DNA of 64,000 nucleotides from Hanleya hanleyi. Lineage: Eukaryota; Mollusca; Polyplacophora; Lepidopleurida; Hanleyidae. The translations under genes and the position numbers were made by a program. Each line of letters opens with the position of its first letter. Position 1 is the first letter of the stretch. The notes beneath the pieces were generated by a model that was not told the origin of the DNA, ran no database searches, and saw nothing but the letters and a program-made list of their open reading frames with translations. The stretch spans positions 1-64,000 of the forward strand of contig JAVTVY010016089.1 of assembly GCA_036873755.1 (NCBI GenBank). Reading direction: 5' to 3'. Of this stretch, positions 45,420-56,831 are shown in pieces.

Positions 45420-46000
45420 AGCAACTATCTGAGGATATGTTGCCTCAACGATATCCTGGGCTGCCCGACGATGATTCGAATAAACGGTTCAAAGCGAACA
45501 TGGCCGAAGATGGAACTTTCTGAAATGGAGACTTCTGATTGGACAAGAATACATCTAACGGACAGGAACGAATATGACAGATGCAAAGAGTCTTCTTGAA
45601 TTGTAACACCAAGTGGATAGTGGAGATAATGACCAATGTTACGTTCTGACCACTGTCCTGGCCTGCCCGACGATGGTTAAAATAAACGGTTCAGATGGCA
45701 CTTTCTGAAATGGAGACTTCTGATTGGACAAGAATACATTTAACGGACAGGAACGAATATGAAACATGCAAATGGTGGCCTCTGATTGGATAAGAATCTT
45801 CTTGAATTGTAAATATACCCAACGCGGCTCCCCAGCGTGGGTATGATGTAACATTGGGGAGAATAAACTATATGAAAAAATACTTCTTGTTTTTGTTGTT
45901 CTCTCATGTGTCATCCTAGTTGTTGTTGCTGTTGTTGTTCTTCCTCTGGTGTATATCATGGCGTTATGTTAGAGTGTTAAGGTGTAACGACGGGCGTTGA
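45420..46000. repeat. right-arm segment with tandem block (mirror of 38880-39480)
   Basis: CTTCTGATTGGACAAGAATA recurs at about 45534 and 45719. The mirror region is 38880-39480. A related fragment (GGTGGCTTCTGATTGGACAA) appears alone at about 63247. Confidence 0.72.
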
Positions 46001-48204
46001 CGGGCATCACTGCATTTCGAAGAATTAGTGACAATTCCATGGAATATCAGAGCTTCTGAGCTATTTCACCAGGGCGTTGAAGCATTAAGCATGGTGTTAG
46101 TGGGCGTTGCTACAAGATGACACCTCACCCGGTCCATTTGGACCGCGGATGGTCCATCTCTACACCAAATAACATCCTGCACTGCTAAAAAATGCCCACT
46201 TTCGCTACTACTCGTACTGATGACGTCACCAATGACGTCACAGATGCTGTAAATATCCCTCAAATCAGGGTCTATACTCCGAGAGCTACAACATGACACC
46301 TCCCATGGCGCATTCGCAACGCGGATGGTCCATCTCTACACCAAATACCTTCCTGTACTGCCACAAAAGGCTCATCAAAATGGCCACTTTACTTACTACA
46401 ACCAACTGCGCATGCGCAGATTAACGCGACTTGCACTTAAAAACACACCATTCTGAGTCTAACCCACACAAGCTTCACTTTGACACCTTCCACGACCCTT
46501 TCGGACCCATAGCGGTCCATCTCTACCCCAAACACACACCCACATACCCCCAAAATGCCTGATTTCTCTACTACGGCCAGACTGCGCATGCGCATATTGA
46601 CGCGACATGCATTTAAAAACACGCCATCCTGACTCTACCCCACACAAGCTTCACATTGATACCTCACACGACCCATTCGAACCGTGAATAGCCCATCTCT
46701 AACCCAAACACACACCCACATACCCCCCAAAATGCCTACTTTCTATACTACGGGCCAGTCTGCGCATGCGCAGACTATTGAACACGGACGAACCATTAGT
46801 GTAGTCAAGTGCTCCTCCACGAGAGCTTCAAAACAAGACCTCACTCGACCCCATTGAACCATTAGGGACTCACCTAGACTCCAACATGTCCACCCCGTAT
46901 GGCCCTATACACCCTTAGCCATGCAGTATAGGCCTATGGGCATACCCAGGCCTTGGTGACTTTTTTCAAAAATTTCACCGATTCGCTCCGCGACCCTTCC
47001 TAACATGTTTTAAATGTCGAGACGTGGAAAACGAGACCCCACAACCCTACCGCAAATGTCTAGAAGTAGGTTTCCCAGTAGGATAAACATCCCAGTATGG
47101 GAATATATATTTATATATATATATCTATATGGGGCTATATCGTACTTTTTCAAAAATTTCACCGTTTCGCTCCGGGACACTTCCTATCATGTTTGTCTTG
47201 ACGAGACTAAGAAAACGAGACCCCACAACCCTACCGCAAATGTCGAGAAGTGGGTTTCTCAGGATGGTCCTATACCCCATACCCCATATAGGCATTTTCC
47301 CGTAATTTAGAATAAAGTCCGTGTTCCGTATTTTTTCAGGAAAATTTTTACATACACCCACCCTGGAACTAGGGGAAGATAACTCTACTGATAGGCAAGC
47401 CCCGTTAAGCCCGGCGACCTATATACCCCCCATACCCCATATAGGCATTTTCCCGGATTTTTCAATAAAGTCCGAGTTCCGTTTTTTTTTTTCAGGAAAA
47501 ATTTTACATGCACCCACCCAGCCATCACATACCCCTTTACCTAGGCTTCACTTTGATACCTCATATGCCTCCATCGGACCATTAGGGGCTCCCCTAGATA
47601 CCAACACGTCTATTTCCATACCCTTGGGCCACCGCGCATGCGCAGAATGGTGACAACGCCCAAGCCGCTAGTCCAGTCAGATGCTCCTTCACATAAGCTT
47701 CACTTTGATACCTCACTCGACCCCATCGGCCCATTATTGGCTTCGCTAGCTCCCAAAACGTATATGTTCATACCCTTGGGCCACCGCGCATGCGAAGAAT
47801 GCCGATAGTTCAACCCCACACCCAGCCCATCAGATGCCCCTTCACATAAGCTTCACTTTGATACCTCACTCGACCCCATTGGACCATTAGGGGCTCCCCT
47901 GGCTCCAAAACGTCTATTTTCATACCCTTCGGCCACCGCGCATGCGCAGAATGCCGATAGTTCAACCCCAAACCAAGCCCATTAGATGCCCCTTTACATA
48001 AGGTTCACTTTGATACCTCACTCGACCCAATCGGACCATTTTATCTAGGGACTACTTTTTCTCCGCGGAAGCTTTTTCCCAAGACCGAATCACCGCCAAA
48101 ACCGCGGCCAGACCGCATCACCGCGGATGAATACATCCTGAATACATCCCCTGCAGCAATTGGAACTCTCCTGTGTTAGAGGTAGCTTTTGGCCACCACC
48201 CACA

Positions 48205-48420
48205 AGGCCGCCATTTTGGTCCCACCACCACCACCACCACCACCCACAATCCGCCATTTTGTCCCATCCCATCCCACATCAGCCGCCATTTTGTCCCATC
48301 CCATCCCACGCCGCCATTTTGTCCCATCCCATCCCACATCAGCCGCCATTTTGTCCCATCCCATCCCACATCAGCCGCCATTTTGTCCCATCCCACATCA
48401 GCCGCCATTTTGATCACGCC
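48205..48420 (+). repeat. 32-bp tandem array, GCCGCCATTTTG units
   Basis: About seven units of CCGCCATTTTGTCCCATCCC plus ATCCCACATCAG, some shortened to 26-28 bp. The matching left-arm site (about 36520) has a single copy, so the array grew in the right arm only. Confidence 0.9.
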
Positions 48421-48770
48421 ACACCCAGCCCATTAGATACCCCTTCACATAAGCTTCACTTGGATACCTCACTCGACCCCATCGGACCATTTTATCTAGG
48501 GACTACTTTTTCTCCGCGGAAGCATTTTCCCGCGACCGAATCACCGCCAGACATGACCGCATCACCGCGGATGAATACATCTTTGACCTGGGTCACGTCA
48601 TATGCAAATTTGGAACTCTCCTGTGCTGGAGGTAGCTTTTTGGTCTTTCTGCCGGAACTATACTGCACTTGACCTCTGTGACCCTCCCGTGACCTCCCCA
48701 TTCCTCCCCCAAATGACGTCATTAAGTAGGTCAAGTTTGTTCCAAATACGCTTTATATACTACTAGTGAC

Positions 48771-49609
48771 GTGAAATAAGGACAGCGAACCCCTAACGCA
48801 CATAATCCCTCATTTTATTGCACACAATCCCCTTATATCAAGGCTTTTATTAGGAAATGACCCTCAGCAAGTGGTGACGTTTGCTTTCCCAAGTGATTGT
48901 GCATATGCCAATATGTTTTCTTGTTTTTGCAGTTACTTCCTTAATTATTGTTTGCTCAACTTTTGGCAGTGATTTTTCAGTTTTCGAGTAGGTTTATATA
49001 TTAATATAACTGATTATTGTTCGTAAATATCGTTCATGAAAACACTAATGGTAACTGTATGAGAATATGAACCAGAATTTTCCATTAGACTGGCCTCGCC
49101 TGTCTGACAAAGAGTTGGGGAATACCTGAACATTACGTCACATTTTACCGGCCGGCTTGGGGCGAGACAATAGAGCAACAGCGAGCGACTCTCAAGGGAA
49201 AAATATCCATCTAAAGGGAACACCTCCTTTTTTTAGTGCTCTGGTGCCAAGTACGGAAGAGATCAAACACGGAACTGATTTACTTCAGCCATCGCCATGT
49301 GCTCTCTATGACAAAACAATCTCCTTCAAAGGAGCAAAAGTGCAATCTAGTGGTATTACACAGCTGGTATGTCAGTGTCACATGAATTGTCATTATCGTT
49401 ACAGAAGAAGGTCATACCTCATGTCAGGTCACCTCAATTATGACCACAGAATCAAATGACAAGTGACAAACGATATTTCACTGGTCACGCACGAATGTCA
49501 TCTTTGCTTTCACAGTGTATGAGTATATCTCTCTACATCACACATGTAGATAAGACATTCAATAGTCAGCCGTTCTCCATAACATAGATTCTCCAGCATG
49601 ATAGAAATA
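48771..49609. other. no recognised gene
   Basis: Flank of the 12.5 kb element. A 100-codon plus-strand frame at 49157 has no recognisable motif. Confidence 0.5.
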
Positions 49610-49900
49610 TATGTTTAGCTTCAAATTACCCCATTCATATGACATGTTTTGATTCAAATTACCTCATTCACATGGAATGATTGACTCCACATTACCTCAT
49701 TTACTTGACATGTTTGGTTCCAAATTACCTCATTCACATGATTTGTTTGGGTCCAAATTACCCGATTCAAATGACATGTTTTGATTCAAATTACCTCATT
49801 CACACGAAATGTTTGGCTCCACATTACCGTACCTCATTTACGTGACATGTTTGGTTCCAAATTACCTCATTCACATGACTTACTTGACGCCAAATAGCTC
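49610..49900 (+). repeat. 33-bp minisatellite, about eight units
   Basis: AAATTACC or ACATTACC marks units at 49623, 49656, 49689, 49722, 49755, 49788 and 49821, exactly 33 bp apart, then 49859 after a 5-bp insertion. The unit is of the form CCAAATTACCTCATTCACAT. Confidence 0.93.
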
Positions 49901-50164
49901 AACGGGCAAAACATACGATCTTATATCACAGGGTCATCAAACGATGAACTCGAGTTAAGCGTAACATAAGTTACGGAAAGTAGAGTGAGATATCATGTAC
50001 ACTTATGCGATCGTATTTCTCATCTGCAATGTTCATCGCCAAATCTGTGAAACTTTGAACGAAGGCACTTTATAGCAACTACTAATGACACAGCTGGAGG
50101 GTACTTATTCCTCAGTACTCCCCCCCCCCCCCACCCTACCCTCACACACATGGACAGAAGGAGT

Positions 50165-50795
50165 CATGGATGGATGTAGCCCCAGCAGGGACCTAATGAT
50201 ACTGTCATTCATTAGGTCCCACGTACATCCTAGCCACCATCGCCATGTAGAAGCCGGAATCGTATAAACAATGACTTAATTGCTCCTTACCATGCATTTT
50301 CCGATAAAACGTATCATGAACTAGTCCGAATCGTCCGAACGGCCAACATCTGTTGTCTTTTGGAGTGGGTTTCGCCGCCTTTTGTACCAGTCGCCGCTGA
50401 AAATTTCAAACAGCTCCGCCATGTTTGTTTCCACGCTGGAGTGTCGACTGCGCAAACGGTGGCCGCAATAAACACCATACACGCCACCGTTTGCGCAGTC
50501 GACACCCCAGCGTGAAAACAAACATGGCGGAGCTGATCATATATATATATTCAAGCGGGGACTGGTACAAAAGGCGGCGAAACCCACTCAAAAAGACAAC
50601 AGATGTTGGCGGTTCGGACGATTCGGACTAGTTCGTGATATGTTTTGTCGGAAAATGCATGGTAAAGAGCAACTAAATCATTGTTTATACGATTCGGGCT
50701 TCTACATGACGATGGTAGCTAGGATGTACGTGGGACCTAATGACAGTATCATTAGGTCCCTGCTGGGGCTAGGATGGATGGACTGTGACAGACAT
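50165..50795. repeat. 630-bp palindrome / foldback element
   Basis: The arms mirror each other about a centre near 50470. Matches include AGCCCCAGCAGGGACCTAAT with ATTAGGTCCCTGCTGGGGCT, and ACCGTTTGCGCAGTCGACAC near the centre. Within each arm a smaller palindrome joins GGGACCTAATGA and TCATTAGGTCCC. The spacer is about 25 bp. No gene is supported; frames in it are mirror images. Confidence 0.9.
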
Positions 50796-51524
50796 ACGGA
50801 CGTTTGAGGCCGGCTCTTTTAATAGTATATATAGATTAACAACATATTAACTTCCTTATGGATGACGGCAACTAGTAGGTTTCGGATCTGACGGTAGGTC
50901 CACTTGGTGTTCGCTGAAATCGCAATGGACCAATCGCAATCCTTGCTTTAGAACAGCGCCTCCTGGTGGCAAAGTGCAGAAAGGATGACGTCATCAATGG
51001 CGGATCTAGCGAAAATTCATGGGGGGTGGGGGGGGGGGAAGAGGAGCGACATTCACTGCCCAACAGGCGGGGGTCTAGGGGCCATCTTGGCCCCGGAAGC
51101 TCCGGTGTTCTAGATCGCCGGAGATGCGTTCTAAGTGTTTTCCCGGAATTAAAATCTGAACATAATGTATGCAGATTTATGGTTCTATTTTCACGTTTTG
51201 TTTCAAACGGTTGTTTCACATAATGAGCGAAACATGTAAAGTATACACCATTTAAAGGTCATGCAGAAATGTCACTGTCAAAAATTAGATCGTCTTTCCT
51301 GTCGCAGGGACAATCTTTTCCCATTATTAGGGATACAGACTCGAGAAGAAGTTTTAATATCTGTCGTCCCATGAAGGATATGTGCACTTCATGACGTGAG
51401 AGAGATATAGATTACCCAAGGCGAGAATATAGCAAAATGCTTTTAGCAAGTAACTCGACGAAATGGGCTTTGAAACGGTCATTCTTTAAATAATTTCTGC
51501 GAAGAATCGTTTCCATAACCGATG
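50796..51524. other. no recognised gene
   Basis: Sequence between the palindrome and the lectin array, with a G-run near 51030. Nothing recognised. Confidence 0.5.
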
Positions 51525-51815
51525 AACCAGAAAAGAGTCTGTCTGTGCAGTGATCCGTAACTTCAGCTGATCAGCGACTAGATCGTATAATTTTTCATGT
51601 AATATTTGTCCAATCATACATCATTCTGAGCACAATGTGACTTTCTTTGAATACCGGGAAAATATAGTACTTATGTATAAAATTATGTCAGTTATCGCCA
51701 GTTCAAAATATTGTCCTGGATTGAAATATAGGGCAAAATGAAATTATACGAAACCAGTAACTGATCAGCTGAAGTCACGGGTCACTGCACAGACAGGCTC
51801 TACTTCGTTCTCTCA
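51525..51815. repeat. inverted pair at the left edge of the lectin array
   Basis: TGTGCAGTGATCCGTAACTT then CAGCTGATCAG (about 51545-51580) is the inverse of CTGATCAGCTGAAGTCACGG then GTCACTGCACAGACAG (about 51757-51798). Units 2-4 keep only the inner part of the left arm. Confidence 0.75.
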
Positions 51816-52083
51816 ATAATGTGTAAAAGGCGGACTAGTACAACGAAATATCCTACGGTAGATGAAGTGTACATTAAATTTGAAGCCAACAACCGGAGTT
51901 ACTGAGTAACATGAGCATGATCCGAGAAACCCGATCTGTTATTCTTGTTCGCTCTAGCTCAGCAGAAATTAAGTCGGTACGATATTACATATGCTATTTC
52001 ACAGAAATTCGCAAGACAAAAGGACGTTATCCGCCCCTAGCTTTCGTATGCAGAACTAGAACTTACAACAACAACACTTAACA

Positions 52084-53232
52084 ATGGGTGAACTGCTTTA
52101 CTTGGTCCTTGGTTTACTGGCTGTATTCTTGCCGTCTGCTTTTGGTAACGATCCCCATCGCCGGCAAAGCACACTCGACGTAATGAATATTCGATTAGAG
52201 AATCTGGAAAATCTTCTACTTCAAGAGCAGTCCAGAAATAGGAAGTTACAAACTAGTATGTCAGCGAGATTGACGAAAATGGAGTCTGATCTCGGAAAAT
52301 GTGCATGTTCCCCTGTGAATAAGGTGGAAACGTCATTTTCTAACGATCACGTGACCAATCTCGAGAACGGACTGTTGCGGGAAAAGTCCAGCAGGCGAGA
52401 GATGGAAAATGTGATCGAGAACCTTAAAACCGGTCAACTAAGCAATGAGTTCAAATTGCAGATTTTAGACGAAAAAGTGTTTCGAGAAAATTCCAGCAGA
52501 CGAGAGATGGAAAATGTGATCGAGAACCTTAAAACAAGTCAACTGGGCAATGAGTTCAAATTGAAGATTTTAAACGAAAAAGTGTTTCGAGAAAATTCCA
52601 GCAGACGGGAGATGGAAAATGTGATCGAGAACCTTAAAAGAAGTCAACTGGGCAATGAGCTCAAATTGAAGATTTTAGACGAAAAAGTACTGCAATTACA
52701 AGTGAATGTCTCGCAAATGTCTGATTGTAAGGATAAGGTTGCTGCTACAGAAATGAGTGACAAGAGTAAAGAAAACATTCCTCAAAATGTCGACAAAGTG
52801 AATGAAAAGAAAACATGCCCATCTACATTCACTAAACTCCATTCGGGCTGTTATTACTTTCAACTATCTCCTCTGCGACTTAACTACGATATGGCTAAGG
52901 CGGAATGCGAACGAAGGAACGCGAGTCTTGCGACGGTAGAAACGGTGGCCGAGAGAGACGCCATACAGCAATATCTTCAGAGTGCAACAATAGATAAAAG
53001 ATTCAACAACGAATTTCTCACCAGCGCAAAGAGAACATCTGAAAATTGGAAATGGATCGGAGAAAACCAGAAGCAATGGAACATCAGATCGGACGTCCTA
53101 GATAACTGGAGGACCGGTCGACCTAGAAGCCGCAACTATGGGCTCAACTGTTTGACCTTCTGGCCCAGCAATTATAAATGGTCGGATACCTACTGTTCGA
53201 TGTATGTAAGACAGTTTGTCTGTGAAAAATGA
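52084..53232 (+). CDS. secreted coiled-coil C-type lectin, copy 1
   Basis: 382 residues, single exon. Residues 1-21 form a signal peptide (LLYLVLGLLAVFLPSAFG). Residues 30-220 are heptad-rich, with three 35-residue repeats (SSRREMENVIENLK...LKILDEKV), suggesting an oligomeric stalk; GKCACSPVNK may give interchain disulfides. The C-type lectin domain (about 250-382) has the six cysteines of the long form: CPSTF..GCYYF, AECERRNASL, NCLTFWP, YCSMY, FVCEK, plus WKWIG. Canonical EPN/QPD is absent and WND reads KWSD, so calcium-dependent sugar binding is doubtful. ATG follows AACACTTAACA. Probable role: extracellular recognition or immune defence (inference). Confidence 0.9.
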   Translation: MGELLYLVLGLLAVFLPSAFGNDPHRRQSTLDVMNIRLENLENLLLQEQSRNRKLQTSMSARLTKMESDLGKCACSPVNKVETSFSNDHVTNLENGLLREKSSRREMENVIENLKTGQLSNEFKLQILDEKVFRENSSRREMENVIENLKTSQLGNEFKLKILNEKVFRENSSRREMENVIENLKRSQLGNELKLKILDEKVLQLQVNVSQMSDCKDKVAATEMSDKSKENIPQNVDKVNEKKTCPSTFTKLHSGCYYFQLSPLRLNYDMAKAECERRNASLATVETVAERDAIQQYLQSATIDKRFNNEFLTSAKRTSENWKWIGENQKQWNIRSDVLDNWRTGRPRSRNYGLNCLTFWPSNYKWSDTYCSMYVRQFVCEK

Positions 53233-53375
53233 TATACGGTCTAACAGAATTATATATGAATGCAATATTGTCCCTGGTTGATGGAGATAATGCCCTTTCT
53301 GTTTCTGGTCTTATAAACGCTGTCTATTTCAACTGGTCAAATTTCAATAATTAGTTTGTTGTTTGCAGCGTGTAT

Positions 53376-53381
53376 AATAAA
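53376..53381 (+). terminator. poly(A) signal, lectin copy 1
   Basis: AATAAA 144 bp past the stop, in GTGTATAATAAACTGAAA. Conserved in copies 2 (56310) and 3 (59240). Confidence 0.6.
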
Positions 53382-53735
53382 CTGAAATCTACAAATGACT
53401 TCCATTATTGTGTGATATTGATAATATATTACGCTTGAAATAGCAATGTAATTCTCTTCATATTAAAGTCCATAATAGTTGTTTCATGTATACCAAGACT
53501 CAATTACATAGGGTGACAACCTCTATTCGTGGTCAAGCGAATACCCCATTACCAGTCAAATTGTCGAACGTTAAACCGCACACACCCATGCACGGCATTA
53601 CTGAACTTTGTCCGAGTGAACACGAATACATTATGGTATCACCCTATTCAACTGAGCCCGGTAAATAAATCAACTTTTATGGAGGTAAGCAGTGATAAAA
53701 AGGTGAATTGCGGTCGTATTGGCACCAGGGGCGAT

Positions 53736-53901
53736 GTTGACCTACTTGTGACGTCACTTCCGGTTCCGTTCATGTGATCGGAAGCGATCATTGACCCCTG
53801 CGGATGCGCTAAATACCGGATATTAATAATGGTCCGCAGGGGTCAAAGGTCACTTCCGGTCACCTAATCTGAGTCGGAAGGGACGTCACAAGTAGGTCAA
53901 C
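53736..53901. repeat. foldback with nuclear-receptor-like core, unit 1
   Basis: GTTGACCTACTTGTGACGTC and its near reverse complement bound 166 bp. Inside, GGGGTCAAAGGTCACTTCCG joins a DR1-type half-site pair and an ETS-type box, paired with a diverged complementary arm. Repeated at 56666-56831 and 59596-59761. Confidence 0.85.
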
Positions 53902-55008
53902 AGCGCCCCCTGTGGCAATATGACCGCATTTCACCGTTTATATAGGAGGGTCAAAAAGGTCATATGCCCCAGGTTCAATACGACCGAATAAGCTCTTTCA
54001 ACGGGGGCCAGGAGACGTCTACGGAGCTATATATGCACGGGGTCGGTCTGTATAGCCACAAAAAATATACATGGGTACATGGGAAGTAAGACTTATAGTA
54101 CTAAAGACAACGTATAGGTGTTGTACGATGTTATTATTACGAGTCTATGATCAGTGCGAACACAGGGTCGAGCGTGTCGCGTCCAGTATGTCTCTACAAA
54201 ACATAAACAAACAAAATGGTGGCGTTTGCTGTGGGAAATCCGTTTTGGCATCGATCGTGCTGCCATCTGGAGGCAATGAAGACAACTCTGACTAGGCGAA
54301 ACATCCGTGGGCCGAATTCCGGGTGATCTCCCCTGATTGGAACATTTGCGAATATGCCCAATGGGGAACCCACACATGGACATTTGCGGTATGGAGTATG
54401 GTTACTTTTTTTCTCGTCTCACCACGTAGAACACGTCTAATAGCTAACTTCAGCTGATCAGCGACTAAATCGTATAATTTCCCTATGCTCTATCTTTTAA
54501 TCCCCGAAGATAGGTAGCATACTTTCATGTAATATTTGCCAAATCATATATCATTCTAAGCACAATGACACTTTCTTTGAATACCGAGAAAATATAGTGC
54601 TTATGATTAAAATTATGTCAGTTATCGCCAGTTCAAAATATTGTCCTGGGCTAAAATATAGGGCAAAATGAAATTATACGAACCCAGTAACTGATCAGCT
54701 GAAGTCACGAGTCGCTGCACAGACAGGCTCTACCTCGTTCTCTCAATAATGTGCAGAAGGCGGATTATTACAACGAACACGGTTGATGAAGTGTGCATGA
54801 AATTTGAAGCCAACAGCCGGGTCTATTGAGTAACATGAGCATGATCCGAGTAACCCGATCTGTTATTCTTGTTCCGCTCTAGCTTAATAGAAATTAAGTC
54901 GGTACGATATCACATATGCTATTTCACAGAAATTCGCAAGACAAAAGGACGTTATCCGCCCCAAGCTTTTGTATGCAGAACTAGAACTTACAACAACAAC
55001 ACTTAACA

Positions 55009-56166
55009 ATGGGTGAACTGCTTTACTTGGTCCTTGGTTTACTGGCTGTGTTCTTGCCGTCTGCTTTTGGTAACGATCCCCATCGCCGGCAAAGCACACT
55101 CGACGTAATGAATATTCGATTAGAGAATCTGGAAAATCTTCTACTTCAAGAGCAGTCCAGAAATAGGAAGTTACAAACTAGTATGTCAGCGAGATTAACA
55201 AAAATGGAGTCTGATCTCGGAAAATGTGCATGTTCCCCTGTGAATAAGGTAAAAACGTCATTTTCTGACGATCACGTGACCAATCTCGAGAACGGACTGT
55301 TGCGGGAAAAGTCCAGCAGGCGAGAGATGGAAAATGTGATCGAGAACCTTAAAACCGGTCAACTAAGCAATGAGTTCAAATTGCAGATTTTAGACGAAAA
55401 AGTGCTTCGAGAAATGTCCAGCAGACGAACGATGGAAAATATGATCGAGAACCTGAAAACCGGTCAACTTGGCAATGTGTTCAAATTGAAGATTTTAAAC
55501 GAAAAAGTGTTTCGAGAAAATTCCAGCAGACGGGAGATGGAAAATGTGATCGAGAACCTTAAAAGAAGTCAACTGGGCAATGAGCTCAAATTGAAGATTT
55601 TAGACGAAAAAGTACTGCAATTACAAGTGAATGTCTCGCAAATGTCTGATTGTAAGGATAAGGTTGCTGCTACAGAAATGAGTGACAAGAGTAAAGAAAA
55701 CATTCCTCAAAATGTCGACAAAGTGAATGAAAAGAAAACATGCCCATCTACATTCACTAAACTCCATTCGAGCTGTTATTACTTTCAACTATCTCCTCTG
55801 CGACTTAACTACGACATGGCTAAGGCGGAATGCGAACGAAGGAACGCGAGTCTTGCGACGGTAGAAACGGTGGCCGAGAGAGACGCCATACAGCAATATC
55901 TTCAGAGTTTGCATGCCACAATAGATAAAAGAATCAACAACGGATTTCTCACCAGCGCAAAGAGAACATCTGAAAATTGGAAATGGATCGGAGAAAACCA
56001 GAAGCAATGGAACATCAGATCGGACGTCCTAGATAACTGGTCGACCTTTGGACCTAGAAGCCGCAAATCTGGACTCAATTGTTTGGCCTTCTGGCCGGCC
56101 AGCAATTATAAATGGTTGGATATCTACTGTTCGATGTTTGCAAGACAGTTTGTCTGTGAAGAATGA
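55009..56166 (+). CDS. secreted coiled-coil C-type lectin, copy 2
   Basis: 385 residues, same layout as copy 1: signal peptide, three 35-residue coiled-coil repeats, long-form lectin domain with all six cysteines. The middle coil repeat differs (SSRRTMENMIENLK). Compared with copy 1 the lectin domain has two extra residues after LQS (LHATIDKR), HSSCYYF for HSGCYYF, and a different distal loop: NWSTFGPRSRKSGLNCL, FWPASNYKWLDIYCS and MFARQFVCEE. No EPN or QPD. Potential N-glycosylation at NSS, NVS and NAS. Likely regulated like its neighbours, since the upstream 500 bp is shared. Confidence 0.9.
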   Translation: MGELLYLVLGLLAVFLPSAFGNDPHRRQSTLDVMNIRLENLENLLLQEQSRNRKLQTSMSARLTKMESDLGKCACSPVNKVKTSFSDDHVTNLENGLLREKSSRREMENVIENLKTGQLSNEFKLQILDEKVLREMSSRRTMENMIENLKTGQLGNVFKLKILNEKVFRENSSRREMENVIENLKRSQLGNELKLKILDEKVLQLQVNVSQMSDCKDKVAATEMSDKSKENIPQNVDKVNEKKTCPSTFTKLHSSCYYFQLSPLRLNYDMAKAECERRNASLATVETVAERDAIQQYLQSLHATIDKRINNGFLTSAKRTSENWKWIGENQKQWNIRSDVLDNWSTFGPRSRKSGLNCLAFWPASNYKWLDIYCSMFARQFVCEE

Positions 56167-56309
56167 TATACGGTCAAACAGAATTATATATGAATGCATT
56201 GTTGTCTCTGGTTGATGGAGATAATGGCCTGGCTGTTTCTGGTCTTATAAACGCTGTCTATTTCAACTGGTCAAATTTCAATAATTAGCTTGTTGTTTGC
56301 AGCGTGTAT

Positions 56310-56315
56310 AATAAA
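56310..56315 (+). terminator. poly(A) signal, lectin copy 2
   Basis: AATAAA 144 bp past the stop codon, same context as copy 1. Confidence 0.6.
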
Positions 56316-56665
56316 CTGAAATCTACAAATGACTTCCATTATTGTGTGATATTGATAATATATTACGCTTGAAATAGCAATGTAATTCTCTTCATATTAA
56401 AGTCCATAATAGTTGTTTCATGTATACCATGTATTAAATAGGGTGACAACCTCTATTCGTGGTCAAGCGAATACCCCATTACCAGTCAAATTGTCGAACG
56501 TTAAACCGCACACACCCATGCACGGCATTACTGAACTTTGTCCGAGTGAACACGAATACATTATGGTATCACCCTATTCAACTGAGCCCGGTAAATAAAT
56601 CAACTTTTATGGAGGTAAGCAGTGATAAAAAGGTGAATTGCGGTCGTATTGGCACCAGGGGCGAT

Positions 56666-56831
56666 GTTGACCTACTTGTGACGTCACTTCCGGTTCCGTT
56701 CATGTGATCGGAAGCGATCATTGACCCCTGCGGATGCGCTAAATACCGGATATTAATAATGGTCCGCAGGGGTCAAAGGTCACTTCCGGTCACCTAATCT
56801 GAGTCGGAAGGGACGTCACAAGTAGGTCAAC
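56666..56831. repeat. foldback with nuclear-receptor-like core, unit 2
   Basis: Copy of 53736-53901, 2930 bp away, apparently without changes. Confidence 0.85.

Larger units (their letters stand above)
36247..48764. mobile_element. Polinton/Maverick-derived element with giant inverted arms
   Basis: The ends are AGTAGTATA and TATACTACT, flanked by an exact AGTGAC on both sides (36241-36246, 48765-48770). A 6-bp target duplication with AG-starting inverted termini is the Polinton/Maverick signature. The 12,518-bp element is mostly inverted repeat: arms 36247 to about 39990 and about 44880 to 48764, closely similar. It carries three broken copies of a C2H2-finger gene resembling Polinton polymerase N-terminal regions. 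No polymerase core, integrase, protease, packaging ATPase or capsid gene was seen. It would need proteins supplied by an intact relative. Assignment is by termini plus one gene family. Confidence 0.68.
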
